Part shown: in pieces, positions 7,243 through 15,712 of the stretch | How the letters are laid out: every line of letters begins with the position of its first letter | How positions within the stretch are numbered: position 1 is the first letter of the stretch | Assembly: GCA_035561515.1 (NCBI GenBank) | Contig: DATMXP010000007.1 | Span: 124,001 to 188,000 of the forward strand | Length of the DNA stretch: 64,000 nt | Direction of reading: 5' to 3' | Source: Terriglobales bacterium | GTDB lineage: Bacteria; Acidobacteriota; Terriglobia; Terriglobales; Acidobacteriaceae | Notes under the pieces: model-generated | Told to the model about the DNA's origin: nothing | Databases searched by the model: none | What the model saw: only the letters and a program-made list of their open reading frames with translations | Made by a program: the position numbers and the translations under genes

Positions 7243-8733
7243 ATGATCCGTACGTTAGCAGTCACAGCCTTGCTGGCAGCCGTGCTGGGTATATGCATTT
7301 CGACACCGGTTTCTGCAACGGCGCAAACAGCCGCGGAACAAGGTGTGGCCACTGCCGCTGCACAACAGAACACTGTAGGTTCGGCGGGACAAGCTCAGCC
7401 GGCTGGCTCCGTGCCGGCACCAACTTCGGAGGCGGGCAGTAACCCACCTGCCGACGCCGAAGTTCAGATGGGCGAGGGAACTGGCGAAGCACAACAGCAA
7501 ACTCTGCACCTTTTAGTAGGACGCTCCCTGGTGATCACCTCCCCCGGGAAGATCAAGCGGATTTCCGTTGCCGAACCGACGATCGCCGATGCGATTGTGA
7601 TCAGCCCGTTCCAGTTGCTTGTAAATGGAAAAAAGCCTGGAGGCGTTTCGCTGGTTCTTTGGAACGAATCCGGTCAAAGCCAGACCTTCGAACTGCTCGT
7701 TGATCTCGACATCCTCGGACTGGCGCAGAAGATTCGCGAGGTGTTTCCCGAAGAGTCGGTGAAGGTAGAGGCGTCGAAGGACGCCGTCATGCTCTCTGGC
7801 CCCGTCACTTCAGCGGCGGTTGCGGAAAAGATCCTTGAAGTGGCGAAAACGGCGAGCCCCAAGGTGGTAGACCTGCTGAAGGTTCCGACCGTGACCACCG
7901 GCCAGGTTCTGCTCCAGGTGAAGTTCGCTGAAGTGGATCGTGGCGCACTCAGCCAATACGGTATCAATTTGTTCAGCTTGCCCGGCAACAAGTTCATTGG
8001 CACAACGTCGACCCAGCAGTTCTCCCCTCCTCAACTACAGCGGAATGAACCGCTGACGCCTACGACTGGCGGGTTCGAGGTTTCGGACTTGCTGAACATC
8101 TTCGTCTTCCGGCCCGACATCAACCTGGCAGCAACGATCAAAGCGTTGCAGAACAAAAACCTGCTGCAGATCCTGGCCGAGCCCAACCTGCTGACGCAGA
8201 CCGGCAAAGAAGCCAGTTTCCTGGCGGGCGGCGAGTTCCCGTTTCCGATCGTGCAGAATACCGGCGGAGTATCCGCCGTTACGATCCAGTTCAAAGAGTT
8301 CGGCGTGCGGTTGTCATTTACACCGACGATTTCCGCCGAAGGTGTTGTGCACCTGAAAGTGAAGCCAGAAGTTAGCTCTCTCGATTTCGCGAATGCTCTG
8401 AACGTGCAGGGCTTTACGATTCCTGCCCTTTCGACACGGCGCGTGGAATCGGAAATGGATCTCCGCGATGGGCAGACCTTCGCAATCGCCGGATTGGTCG
8501 ACAACCGGGTGATCGAACAGTTCAACAAGGTACCGGGTATCGGCGATATCCCGGTGCTCGGAAAACTCTTCCAGAGCCGGACGTTCAACCGCACTCGAAA
8601 CGAGCTCATGGTCGTGGTGACTCCGAAGATTGTTCAACCTTTGGAGCCTGGTCATGAGCCCCAGGGGCCTGAATTCCCGAAACCGTTCATGCCAGCGTCA
8701 GCAGCGCCTGCTGACAAGGCAGCCGGGAAGTGA
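7243..8733 (+). CDS. cpaC: Tad secretin CpaC/RcpA
   Basis: About 496 aa outer-membrane secretin. A signal peptide (MIRTLAVTALLAAVLG) precedes an Ala/Gln-rich linker. Then come the pilus N-terminal domain (LHLLVGRSLVITSPGKIKR, about 105-170), a BON-like repeat (VKVEASKDAVMLSGPVTS) and the secretin core (VLLQVKFAEVDR to VVVTPKIVQPL). The frame opens at GTG 7195, just behind the cpaB stop. ATG 7210 has GGAG at 5 nt and ATG 7243 has AAGGGG at 6 nt; I chose 7243 because it puts the signal peptide at the N terminus. The protein forms the channel for the Flp pilus. Confidence 0.9.
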   Translation: MIRTLAVTALLAAVLGICISTPVSATAQTAAEQGVATAAAQQNTVGSAGQAQPAGSVPAPTSEAGSNPPADAEVQMGEGTGEAQQQTLHLLVGRSLVITSPGKIKRISVAEPTIADAIVISPFQLLVNGKKPGGVSLVLWNESGQSQTFELLVDLDILGLAQKIREVFPEESVKVEASKDAVMLSGPVTSAAVAEKILEVAKTASPKVVDLLKVPTVTTGQVLLQVKFAEVDRGALSQYGINLFSLPGNKFIGTTSTQQFSPPQLQRNEPLTPTTGGFEVSDLLNIFVFRPDINLAATIKALQNKNLLQILAEPNLLTQTGKEASFLAGGEFPFPIVQNTGGVSAVTIQFKEFGVRLSFTPTISAEGVVHLKVKPEVSSLDFANALNVQGFTIPALSTRRVESEMDLRDGQTFAIAGLVDNRVIEQFNKVPGIGDIPVLGKLFQSRTFNRTRNELMVVVTPKIVQPLEPGHEPQGPEFPKPFMPASAAPADKAAGK

Positions 8734-8770
8734 GCGAAGTTCTGGAAAGAACGGGAGAGAAGGTAACGGT

Positions 8771-9952
8771 ATGTCAGCATTGATGACAGCAGCGGTGGTG
8801 AGTGGAGATTCGAGCAGCAGCACGCAGATACAGGCGTGGGCGCAACAATCGGGTCTGATCTCCACCGTACAGCAGTGGCCGGTGTTGGGAGACAAGCTTC
8901 CCGAAATCGGCCTGGACGTGCCGGGCGTCATCATCCTTGATCTGCCACGTGATCCAGAAACATTACTCCAGTTTGCCGGGCTGGTTCGGCGTAAGAGCCC
9001 AAACACACGTGTGCTCGCTTGCATTTCGGGCTCTAACCAGGATTCACAGCTGCTGCTCAAAGCAATGCGGGCCGGCGTGCAGGACATCCTGCCGAAGCCA
9101 CTCGATGTGAAGGCGTTGCAGGAAGTGTTGTCACGCTTTGCGCAGGAGTTGCAGGTTGCCGAACACAAGAAGATCGGCAAAGTCATTGTTGTGATGGGTG
9201 CCAAAGGCGGTGTCGGCGCGAGCACGGTGGCCGTCAATCTCGGCGTGCAGATGCGGCAGCTAACGAAGAAGCGCGTTGGCCTGCTCGATTTCGGATTCCC
9301 GCTGGGCGTCGTGCAGCTCATGCTCGACCTGAAGCCGAGTTTTTCCATCCGCGATGCGGTCGAGAACGTGGACCGACTGGACGACCACTTCCTGGCGGGG
9401 CTACTGACTCCGCATGCCAGCCAGCTCCAGGTCCTGGTGGGAGCAAGCCATCCGGAGCAGTGGGATTGCGTAAATGCATCGGCACTGATGCGCATCGTCA
9501 ATGTGGCGAGGGCCAGCTTCGACACTCTTCTGATCGATTACGGCGCTCAATTTTCGGGCGAATGGGGACCGGTACTCACAAACTCCGAAATCATGCTGGT
9601 GGCGGAAGCCGACGTGCCGTCGCTCTGGGCGTTGGAAAGACGGCTCTACGCGCTTTCCAGTCTCGGAGTGAGGCCGGAGAAAACGCACGTGGTGATCAAT
9701 CGTTGGCACCGCGCCGATGTAACCACGATCAAGGCCGTCGAGAAAACCATCAAGCAGCCAGTGTTTGCCTGCATCCCCAATGATTTCGGAAAAATCAGTG
9801 ATGCCATTAACGCCGGTGCGCCGCTTTGCGGGAATCACAATAACGGCCTCTTACTGAAGTATCAAGAGATTGCCGCGAGGCTGTGCGGCGTCCGGTTACA
9901 GGATCCAAAGCGGAGTTCATTGAGCGGGCTTCTGCCGTTCAGGAGAAGTTAA
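8771..9952 (+). CDS. cpaE: Pilus localisation ATPase-like protein CpaE/TadZ
   Basis: 393 aa. A receiver-like domain (about 1-125) is joined to a ParA/MinD-like ATPase fold. The deviant Walker loop reads KGGVGAST (145-152): the signature first Lys is kept, but the usual P-loop Lys is Ala. Many CpaE/TadZ proteins have atypical loops, so activity cannot be assumed. TadZ proteins place the Tad machine at a cell pole. ATG 8771 follows GAGAAGG. The frame opens at 8630 inside cpaC, but that longer start has no ribosome site. The stop is directly followed by the ATG of cpaF. Confidence 0.85.
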   Translation: MSALMTAAVVSGDSSSSTQIQAWAQQSGLISTVQQWPVLGDKLPEIGLDVPGVIILDLPRDPETLLQFAGLVRRKSPNTRVLACISGSNQDSQLLLKAMRAGVQDILPKPLDVKALQEVLSRFAQELQVAEHKKIGKVIVVMGAKGGVGASTVAVNLGVQMRQLTKKRVGLLDFGFPLGVVQLMLDLKPSFSIRDAVENVDRLDDHFLAGLLTPHASQLQVLVGASHPEQWDCVNASALMRIVNVARASFDTLLIDYGAQFSGEWGPVLTNSEIMLVAEADVPSLWALERRLYALSSLGVRPEKTHVVINRWHRADVTTIKAVEKTIKQPVFACIPNDFGKISDAINAGAPLCGNHNNGLLLKYQEIAARLCGVRLQDPKRSSLSGLLPFRRS

Positions 9953-11245
9953 ATGGGTCATCCTGCTGTAGCACTGACTGATTTCGAGGCGTTGAAGGCG
10001 ACCATTCATCGCAAGTTGATCCAGAAGCTGAACCTGGAAAGCTTGACTGCGGCCGATCGCGAAGTGGTTCGCAAAGAAGTCGCGCTCATTCTGGAAGGGC
10101 TCGTCCGTGGAGAAGTCACCCCGATGAGCCTGCGCGAACGGGAACGCCTCTCACAGGAAGTGCTCGACGAAGTTTTTGGTCTTGGACCCCTCGAGTCATT
10201 GCTGAAGGATGAAACGATCTCCGACATCCTGGTGAACAATCATAACCAGGTCTACATCGAACGCCGGGGCGTATTGGAGAAGACCCCGATCGTATTTCGC
10301 GACGACCAGCATCTGATGGCGATCATCGACCGGATCGTTTCGCGGGTCGGCCGCAGGGTGGATGAGTCCTCTCCCATGGTGGACGCCAGACTGCCTGATG
10401 GATCGCGCGTTAACGCAATTATTCCTCCGCTCGCGCTCGATGGACCGTGCCTCTCGATTCGTCGTTTTGGCAAGGATCGTCTCGACGCGGAAGGCCTGCT
10501 GGCGAAGAATTCTCTAACGACCCAGATGCTTGAACTGCTGCAGGGATGCGTGAAGGCCAGGCTGAACATTCTGGTTTCGGGCGGCACCGGTGCCGGCAAA
10601 ACTACCCTGCTGAACGTCCTCTCCTCCTTCATCTCCAACCGCGAGCGAATTGTAACGATCGAAGACGCGGCCGAACTGCAGATGCAACAGGAGCACGTGG
10701 TACGCCTGGAAACTCGGCCTCCCAATATCGAGGGCAAGGGCTTTATCCGTCAGCGACAGCTGGTAATCAACTCTCTCCGTATGCGTCCAGACCGCATCAT
10801 CGTCGGCGAAGTGCGTGGAGAAGAAGCGCTGGACATGCTCCAGGCCATGAACACGGGTCACGATGGTTCGCTCACAACGATCCATGCGAATTCGCCACGT
10901 GATGCTCTGATGAGACTCGAAACGATGGTCGCCATGGCGAACCTCAACATTCCGGACACGGCAATTCGCCGCAATATCGCTTCTGCGCTCGATGTCGTGG
11001 TGCAGGTTTCCCGTATGAGTGACGGCACTCGAAAGGTGACACACGTTTCCGAACTGGTTGGCATGGAAGGCGAAGTGGTCACCATGCAGGACATTTTCAC
11101 TTTCAGGAAACGTGGAATTTCCGATCAAGGAACGGTCGTTGGGGAGTTTGTTCCAACCGGGATTCGGCCTAAGTTCTCAGAACGGCTTTTGGTCTCCGGG
11201 ATTCGACTGCCCATTGACATGTTCGAAGCAAAGAGATCGGCGTAG
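9953..11245 (+). CDS. cpaF: Tad pilus assembly ATPase CpaF/TadA
   Basis: 430 aa secretion ATPase of the type II/IV family. An N-terminal helical domain is followed by [10 protein letters not shown] and the RecA-like core with Walker [11 protein letters not shown] (about 208-217), the Asp box TIEDAAELQ, Walker B region [18 protein letters not shown] and the His box [13 protein letters not shown]. All catalytic motifs look intact. It powers pilus extension at the cytoplasmic face of the inner membrane, working with TadB and TadC. The ATG directly follows the cpaE stop codon, so translation is coupled. Confidence 0.94.
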   Translation: MGHPAVALTDFEALKATIHRKLIQKLNLESLTAADREVVRKEVALILEGLVRGEVTPMSLRERERLSQEVLDEVFGLGPLESLLKDETISDILVNNHNQVYIERRGVLEKTPIVFRDDQHLMAIIDRIVSRVGRRVDESSPMVDARLPDGSRVNAIIPPLALDGPCLSIRRFGKDRLDAEGLLAKNSLTTQMLELLQGCVKARLNILVSGGTGAGKTTLLNVLSSFISNRERIVTIEDAAELQMQQEHVVRLETRPPNIEGKGFIRQRQLVINSLRMRPDRIIVGEVRGEEALDMLQAMNTGHDGSLTTIHANSPRDALMRLETMVAMANLNIPDTAIRRNIASALDVVVQVSRMSDGTRKVTHVSELVGMEGEVVTMQDIFTFRKRGISDQGTVVGEFVPTGIRPKFSERLLVSGIRLPIDMFEAKRSA

Positions 11246-11262
11246 GACAAAGGGAAGGAATT

Positions 11263-12231
11263 ATGGCAGCACTGCTGAGCTTTATAACGTTCGTGGTGGT
11301 GGCGTTGACGCTGCTGATCATCGTCCTTCTGGCGGGGCGACCCAGTCGAGAGAAAGTTATCAGCACTCGACTGGAAGCCGTGCAGAAGGCGCAAAAGCGA
11401 GCGGGCGCGTCACCCGAATTGCAGTTGATCCGCGACGAGTTGCTCAGCGACATCCCGCTGCTCAACCGGCTTCTTCTGCAATGGTCCTCCGTAAGCCGCT
11501 TGCGGTCGTTTCTTGCACAGGCGGGTCTGCAGACCAGACCTGGGAAGATCGTTCTGATCAGTGGCGTACTCGCCGGCGTGGGCTACGTGGCGGGTTCCTT
11601 CTTCCTACATAACCACCTGATTTCCGCAGGAATTGCCGTCGCCATGGCGTTTATCCCGATGGGAGTCGTTTATTTCCTTCGCCGGCGCCGGTTCAGGGCT
11701 TTTGAAGAGCAGTTCCCAGAAGCACTCGACCTGCTCGGACGTGCAGTGCGCGCAGGGCATGCTTTTTCCACCGGCATGGAAATGATTGGCGAAGAACTAA
11801 CGGATCCAGTCGCAGGCGAATTCCGGGCGACATTTGAACAGCAAAATTTTGGTCTGCCCTTCCGCGACGCCATGATGAACTTCACCGAGCGCATGCCAAT
11901 TCTCGATGTCCGGTTCTTCGTGACCGCGGTGCTCATTCAGAAGGAAACGGGCGGAAACCTGGCGGAAATACTCGACACCCTGGCAAGAGTGATTCGAGAC
12001 CGCTTCAAGATCTACCGTGAAGTCAAAGCTCGTACTGCCCAAGGACGTTTGTCGGCAATGATCCTGATCGCGTTGCCTCCCGCGATGATGGTGATGCTGT
12101 TGATCTTAAATGCAAAGTACATGCGGTTGTTGTTCACGGATCAGCTAGGGATCTACGCGCTCTTGTTGGCGGGCTTTTTGCAGATGCTCGGCACGTTCAT
12201 TATCTGGAAGATCGTGAATTTTGAAGTGTAG
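11263..12231 (+). CDS. tadB: Tad inner-membrane platform protein TadB
   Basis: 322 aa. The N terminus has a membrane helix, a cytoplasmic segment and a pair of helices near residues 85-135. The type II secretion system F domain follows (FPEALDLLGRAVRAGHAFSTGMEMIGEEL, then FVTAVLIQKETGGNLAEILDTLA). Two C-terminal helices end the protein. GspF-domain proteins form the membrane platform that the CpaF ATPase turns. AAGGAA precedes ATG 11263, 17 bp after cpaF. The gene pairs with the next one, as is usual in Tad loci. Confidence 0.9.
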   Translation: MAALLSFITFVVVALTLLIIVLLAGRPSREKVISTRLEAVQKAQKRAGASPELQLIRDELLSDIPLLNRLLLQWSSVSRLRSFLAQAGLQTRPGKIVLISGVLAGVGYVAGSFFLHNHLISAGIAVAMAFIPMGVVYFLRRRRFRAFEEQFPEALDLLGRAVRAGHAFSTGMEMIGEELTDPVAGEFRATFEQQNFGLPFRDAMMNFTERMPILDVRFFVTAVLIQKETGGNLAEILDTLARVIRDRFKIYREVKARTAQGRLSAMILIALPPAMMVMLLILNAKYMRLLFTDQLGIYALLLAGFLQMLGTFIIWKIVNFEV

Positions 12232-12242
12232 GGGAAGCTTAC

Positions 12243-13163
12243 ATGCTGTGGTCCGTGGTCGCATTGACGTTCTTTGCAACTGCCCTCATCGTGCTGGCGA
12301 TGATGTATGCGTTATCTTCACCAGCCACGGCTGTCCAAGAGCGGTTACGGACGCTATGGGATGGTCCGGCGATCAAGCTTTCCGGTAGCCAGCGGTGGAC
12401 CACGCAGAAGGAGCGTGTGGAACAACTGGTGATAGGAATTGGTAAGTTCCTGCCTTCTTCTCCGCAGCAGGATTCCCGTACCGCGCGCATGATGGCGAGA
12501 GCGGGATATCGCAAGCCGGAGAGCGTGCTGTTAATGCGCGGCATTAAGGTTCTCTTCCCGGTCGGGCTGGCAAGCGCGGTTTATTTCACCGGTGTTTACC
12601 ACTTCAATCCGATGCTGGTAGTGATGTTCACGCTGGTGCTCGGCTACCTGGTGCCGGAATTCTGGTTATCAAGACGAATAAACCGCCGGAAAACAAAGCT
12701 TAGACGCGCTTTGCCGGATGCTCTCGATCTGCTGGTGATTTGCGTGGAAGCCGGGTTGGGTATCGACCAAGGCATGCTGCGGGTGGCGGAAGAACTTCGG
12801 GTATCTCATCCCGAGTTGAGCGATGAACTGCACCTGACGAACATGGAGGTTCGTGTTGGCAAGACACGCCTCGATGCACTTCGAGCACTCGGCACTCGAA
12901 CGGGCGTAGATGACATCAAAGCTCTCGTCGCGATGCTAGTGCAGACGGATCGATTTGGAACCAGCGTAGCGCAGTCGCTGAGAGTTCATTCCGACGACAT
13001 GCGGCTTAAGCGGCGCCAGCGTGCCGAGGAGATGGCGGCTAAGACGACCGTCAAAATGGTTCCGCCACTGGTCTTCTTCATTTTTCCAGCATTAATGGTT
13101 GTGATTTTGGGTCCTGCGGTAGTTGCGTTGGTTCGGCAGTTGATGCCGACACTGAGTCACTAA
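12243..13163 (+). CDS. tadC: Tad inner-membrane platform protein TadC
   Basis: 306 aa, a second GspF-domain protein. It has an N-terminal helix, two central helices (about 98-140) and the conserved core LRRALPDALDLLVICVEAGLGIDQGMLRVAEEL and RFGTSVAQSLRVHSDDMR. The C-terminal helix region reads KMVPPLVFFIFPALMVV. These features place it as TadC, partner of TadB. It starts 11 bp after tadB, with GGGGAAGC as ribosome site. It is the last recognisable Tad gene of the operon; the small membrane peptide behind it may belong to the same message. Confidence 0.9.
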   Translation: MLWSVVALTFFATALIVLAMMYALSSPATAVQERLRTLWDGPAIKLSGSQRWTTQKERVEQLVIGIGKFLPSSPQQDSRTARMMARAGYRKPESVLLMRGIKVLFPVGLASAVYFTGVYHFNPMLVVMFTLVLGYLVPEFWLSRRINRRKTKLRRALPDALDLLVICVEAGLGIDQGMLRVAEELRVSHPELSDELHLTNMEVRVGKTRLDALRALGTRTGVDDIKALVAMLVQTDRFGTSVAQSLRVHSDDMRLKRRQRAEEMAAKTTVKMVPPLVFFIFPALMVVILGPAVVALVRQLMPTLSH

Positions 13164-13199
13164 TTGCAAAAGGTTCAGAAACGTTAAAAGGAGGATGAC

Positions 13200-13295
13200 A
13201 TGGATACCACCACGATTCGGATCATTGCCGGGATTCTATGCGTGATCGTTTTCGGCATCATCGTGATGCGCCGTCGCGCGAAAGCTGCGGAGTAA
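13200..13295 (+). CDS. 31-aa single-span membrane peptide
   Basis: The peptide begins MDTTTIRIIAGILCVIVF, continues through the rest of one membrane helix (about residues 6-23) and ends in a basic tail (RRRAKAA). Its ribosome site is unusually strong: AAAAGGAGG placed 5 nt before the ATG. Position-specific hydrophobic/basic order and that ribosome site are the grounds for calling it a gene. It lies 36 bp after tadC and 29 bp before the DUF192 gene. I do not recognise a family. It might be a small accessory subunit of the pilus platform; this is inference from position. Confidence 0.65.
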   Translation: MDTTTIRIIAGILCVIVFGIIVMRRRAKAAE

Positions 13296-13324
13296 CTTTA
13301 ACCAGGGACGAGAGAACGAAGACA

Positions 13325-13894
13325 ATGCCAGTACAGAAAGAAAACAACTACTACGCCTATAACCGCACGCAGGAAAGCTTTGCTGCCACCGATGTGAAGG
13401 TTGCAGATGGCTACTTCAGTCGCCTGGTCGGCCTGTTAGGAAAGACCAAGCGGTGGGCTCGTGACGGACGTGGGTTGTGGATCGTCCCTTCAAAAGGAGT
13501 GCATACATTGGGAATGCTCTTCCCCATCGACGTAGTGTTCCTCGACAAGAACCAGGTTGTTGTTCACGTTGAGGAGCACTTACGTCCGTTTCGTATTTCC
13601 AAGGTGTCGCTCAAAGCCAGCAGCGTACTTGAGTTGCCGGCACACACTATTTTTCGGTCAGGCACTCGGGTTGGGGACCAGTTTGACATTAAGCCGGTGC
13701 CGCAATTCCAGAGCTCGCCGAAGATTAAGCAGGAGAAGGCGGAAAGCGCGAAGCCCAAGACTAACCAGCAACAGACTGAGGGCAATCAAAGCGAAGATCG
13801 AGCTGTTTCGGTTGCGAGCAGAGACGTTTTGACTTCGTTTCGGAGTGAAGTCGTGCGTCGGCTCGTTGAGCGTGGCGCAGCCGGCAGCGAATAA
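13325..13894 (+). CDS. DUF192-family protein
   Basis: 189 aa. Residues 25-120 match the DUF192 fold: ADGYFSRLVGLLGK, GLWIVPSKGVHTLGM, PIDVVFLDKN, VLELPAHTI. The C terminus is a charged, Gln-rich tail unlike the compact family members. No signal peptide is seen here, although many DUF192 proteins are exported; the biochemical role of the family is not settled. DUF192 proteins often travel with Tad pilus genes. ATG 13325 follows GGGACGAGAG; the frame is open from 13238, but that part overlaps the small membrane peptide and has no family match. Confidence 0.75.
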   Translation: MPVQKENNYYAYNRTQESFAATDVKVADGYFSRLVGLLGKTKRWARDGRGLWIVPSKGVHTLGMLFPIDVVFLDKNQVVVHVEEHLRPFRISKVSLKASSVLELPAHTIFRSGTRVGDQFDIKPVPQFQSSPKIKQEKAESAKPKTNQQQTEGNQSEDRAVSVASRDVLTSFRSEVVRRLVERGAAGSE

Positions 13895-13901
13895 CAACAA
13901 G

Positions 13902-13919
13902 TTCCCGCTGAGGCGGGAA
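13902..13919 (+). terminator. Short hairpin after the DUF192 gene
   Basis: TTCCCGC-TGAG-GCGGGAA is a perfect 7-bp stem with a 4-nt loop, 8 bp after the stop codon. No T-run follows, so it is at most a weak or factor-assisted terminator of the pilus operon. Confidence 0.45.
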
Positions 13920-13924
13920 ATCCT

Positions 13925-13990
13925 CTGGCGAGATCGGATGCGAGGTTGTTCAGCGGATCACTTCGCAGCAGTAATACACGATCTCGCCAG
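13925..13990. repeat. 12-bp inverted repeat before the TonB-like gene
   Basis: CTGGCGAGATCG (13925-13936) and CGATCTCGCCAG (13979-13990) are exact complements separated by 42 nt. It could be an RNA hairpin in the leader of the TonB-like gene or a pair of protein-binding half sites. Confidence 0.5.
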
Positions 13991-14040
13991 CGGAGAAATC
14001 GGAGACCGGGAGACGAAGCGTATTACGGACCGGAGTGATT

Positions 14041-15549
14041 ATGCCTTTGGTGCCACAATTACTGATTGAACGCAGGCGACGTCCCTGGTCTCCGTTTGCC
14101 TGTTCGTTGATACTTCACGTATCGGTTCTTATATCCCTATATCAAATAAGCTTGTTAACACCTTACTTCGTACGCCCCGTCGTCGCCGTACAACTCCGGC
14201 CTATCGCACACGAACAGATCGTCTACTACCATCTCGAACCATCCAAGTCGAATAGCAAATTACCTGAAATTCACATGGTGCTTCGGGGAGCACCAGGGAC
14301 ACCGGCTGAACCCGGTTCCGGTCCGGCCGGTTCGGGCAATGAGCCCAAACTCGTAATCGCAGTTCGCCATCCACAATCGGACAATCGTGTCCAAACCATT
14401 CTGCAGCCGGCCTTTCCCCCCGAGATCAAGATCAAGTCCAACGTTTCGCTGCCGGATATAGTTCCGATACAACTCGTCGCTGCCAAACCTTCTTTGGCTC
14501 CGCCTCCAGAAGTTATCGTCATCCGGAAGGCTTCCGAGCCTCTTCCAATTCAGCAACCACCTCGCGTGGCTGTTAACGCGAACGACATTGCGAAGCTCAG
14601 GTTGCCCCAAGGATCGAATGCCGTGGCGGTGCTCGCTCCGGCTGATACCCCGATCCAGATTAAGACCAGTGCCGCCCGCGGCGACGGCGGCGCTCCGGGG
14701 TTACTGGTGCTGAATCAGGAGGCGGGACCATTGTCAGAGGTGCTGGCTGTTCCAGCCGGCAACCGTTATGGCGATTTCACCTTGGCATCAGACGGCGGAA
14801 ATGGACCCGGCGGTGGTGGTAACGGGAAGGGATCTGGTGGACCGGGCACGTCGTCTACAGGTGCTGGTGTTGGTGGCGGAGGGACGGGAAAGAGTGGGGG
14901 CGGCGGCGGAACTGGTTCAGGCAATGGAGGCAACGGAGGTCCAGGCAGTGGAGGCTTCGGTGAAGGCGGGAATGCCGAAGTCACGATTGCCATAGCGGGT
15001 GGTGGCGGTGCAGGCGGCACGGCCATTCGTGGGGGCCGTCCCGAGAGCCTGAACGGAAACGCCGAAGCCAGTATTTTCCCCATATCGAAGAAGGCGCGCG
15101 TGCGCAAAGCTCCGTTTCTGATTGCGGCAGGACCAGGGGGAGGAGGCGGACTTGATGTCTACGGTGCATTGCGGGGAGGAAAGATCTACACGATCTTCCT
15201 GAACATGCCGGGAAAGGCGTGGATCCTGCAGTATTGCGCCCGCGAAGGCGTCGTCCAGAAGAGCAATCAGGTGACGTTCAATGACCCGGTGGCCCCGCCG
15301 GATGCGACCGAAGAGTTCGACTTCCAGCGGGTTGCGGTTAAACCGGAAGATCGAAACAAGCTCATCGTCCTGAAGGCCCGAATTGGTGTGGACGGCCTGG
15401 TCGGCAACCTGATTCTGTTCCGGGGGGTGCAGGCGCAACTGGATGCGCTGGCCTTAAAAGCCTTCGCCAAATGGCACTTCATTCCTGCTACTCGAGGCGG
15501 CCAACCACTTCCAGTTGAGGTGTTGGTAGGCATCCCCGTGAGCCGCTAA
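14041..15549 (+). CDS. TonB-like protein with Gly-rich linker
   Basis: 502 aa. One N-terminal membrane helix (about 18-40) is followed by a Pro-containing periplasmic stretch, a long Gly/Ser/Thr-rich linker (about 250-326) and a C-terminal domain resembling TonB-C (IGVDGLVGNLILFRGVQAQLDALALKAFAKWHFIPA). TonB proteins pass proton-motive energy to outer-membrane receptors or other envelope machines. A TonB-dependent receptor lies 22 kb away, but no ExbB/ExbD is in the window. The linker is glycine-based instead of the usual Pro/Lys-rich one, which is odd. ATG 14041 has GGAG at 5 nt; GTG 14035 overlaps that site. Its location suggests a link to the pilus locus. Confidence 0.7.
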   Translation: MPLVPQLLIERRRRPWSPFACSLILHVSVLISLYQISLLTPYFVRPVVAVQLRPIAHEQIVYYHLEPSKSNSKLPEIHMVLRGAPGTPAEPGSGPAGSGNEPKLVIAVRHPQSDNRVQTILQPAFPPEIKIKSNVSLPDIVPIQLVAAKPSLAPPPEVIVIRKASEPLPIQQPPRVAVNANDIAKLRLPQGSNAVAVLAPADTPIQIKTSAARGDGGAPGLLVLNQEAGPLSEVLAVPAGNRYGDFTLASDGGNGPGGGGNGKGSGGPGTSSTGAGVGGGGTGKSGGGGGTGSGNGGNGGPGSGGFGEGGNAEVTIAIAGGGGAGGTAIRGGRPESLNGNAEASIFPISKKARVRKAPFLIAAGPGGGGGLDVYGALRGGKIYTIFLNMPGKAWILQYCAREGVVQKSNQVTFNDPVAPPDATEEFDFQRVAVKPEDRNKLIVLKARIGVDGLVGNLILFRGVQAQLDALALKAFAKWHFIPATRGGQPLPVEVLVGIPVSR

Positions 15550-15616
15550 AAGCGACGAAATACCGCCCACAGGAGCGTCTCCGCTACGTTCCTCTGGAGT
15601 CGGCGGCAAGAGCACG

Positions 15617-15627
15617 ATTGGTGACAC
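15617..15627 (+). promoter_or_regulatory. Candidate activator site, motif ATTGGTGACAC
   Basis: Third exact copy of the 11-mer. It is centred about 80 bp upstream of the expected start of the sigma-54 promoter at 15675. A further inverted half (GGTCAC, 15632-15637) follows. Confidence 0.55.
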
Positions 15628-15674
15628 TCGAGGTCACTTGCGACGCAGAATCAACAACTTACAAGGATAGATTC

Positions 15675-15690
15675 TGGTCTGCGGCTTGCT
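15675..15690 (+). promoter_or_regulatory. Sigma-54 promoter of the PEP-CTERM gene
   Basis: TGGTCTGCGGCTTGCT keeps the TGG and TTGCT elements with GG and GC 10 nt apart. The middle of the -24 box is weaker than in the other two promoters. The expected start near 15701 leaves only a 12-nt leader with the ribosome site TAGGG. Confidence 0.6.
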
Positions 15691-15712
15691 TTAGTAAGCG
15701 GTAGGGATAACG

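Noticed and set aside
14790..15020. Tandem GGT/GGC-rich repeats, possible satellite
   Set aside because: They are simply the codons of the Gly-rich linker of the TonB-like protein.
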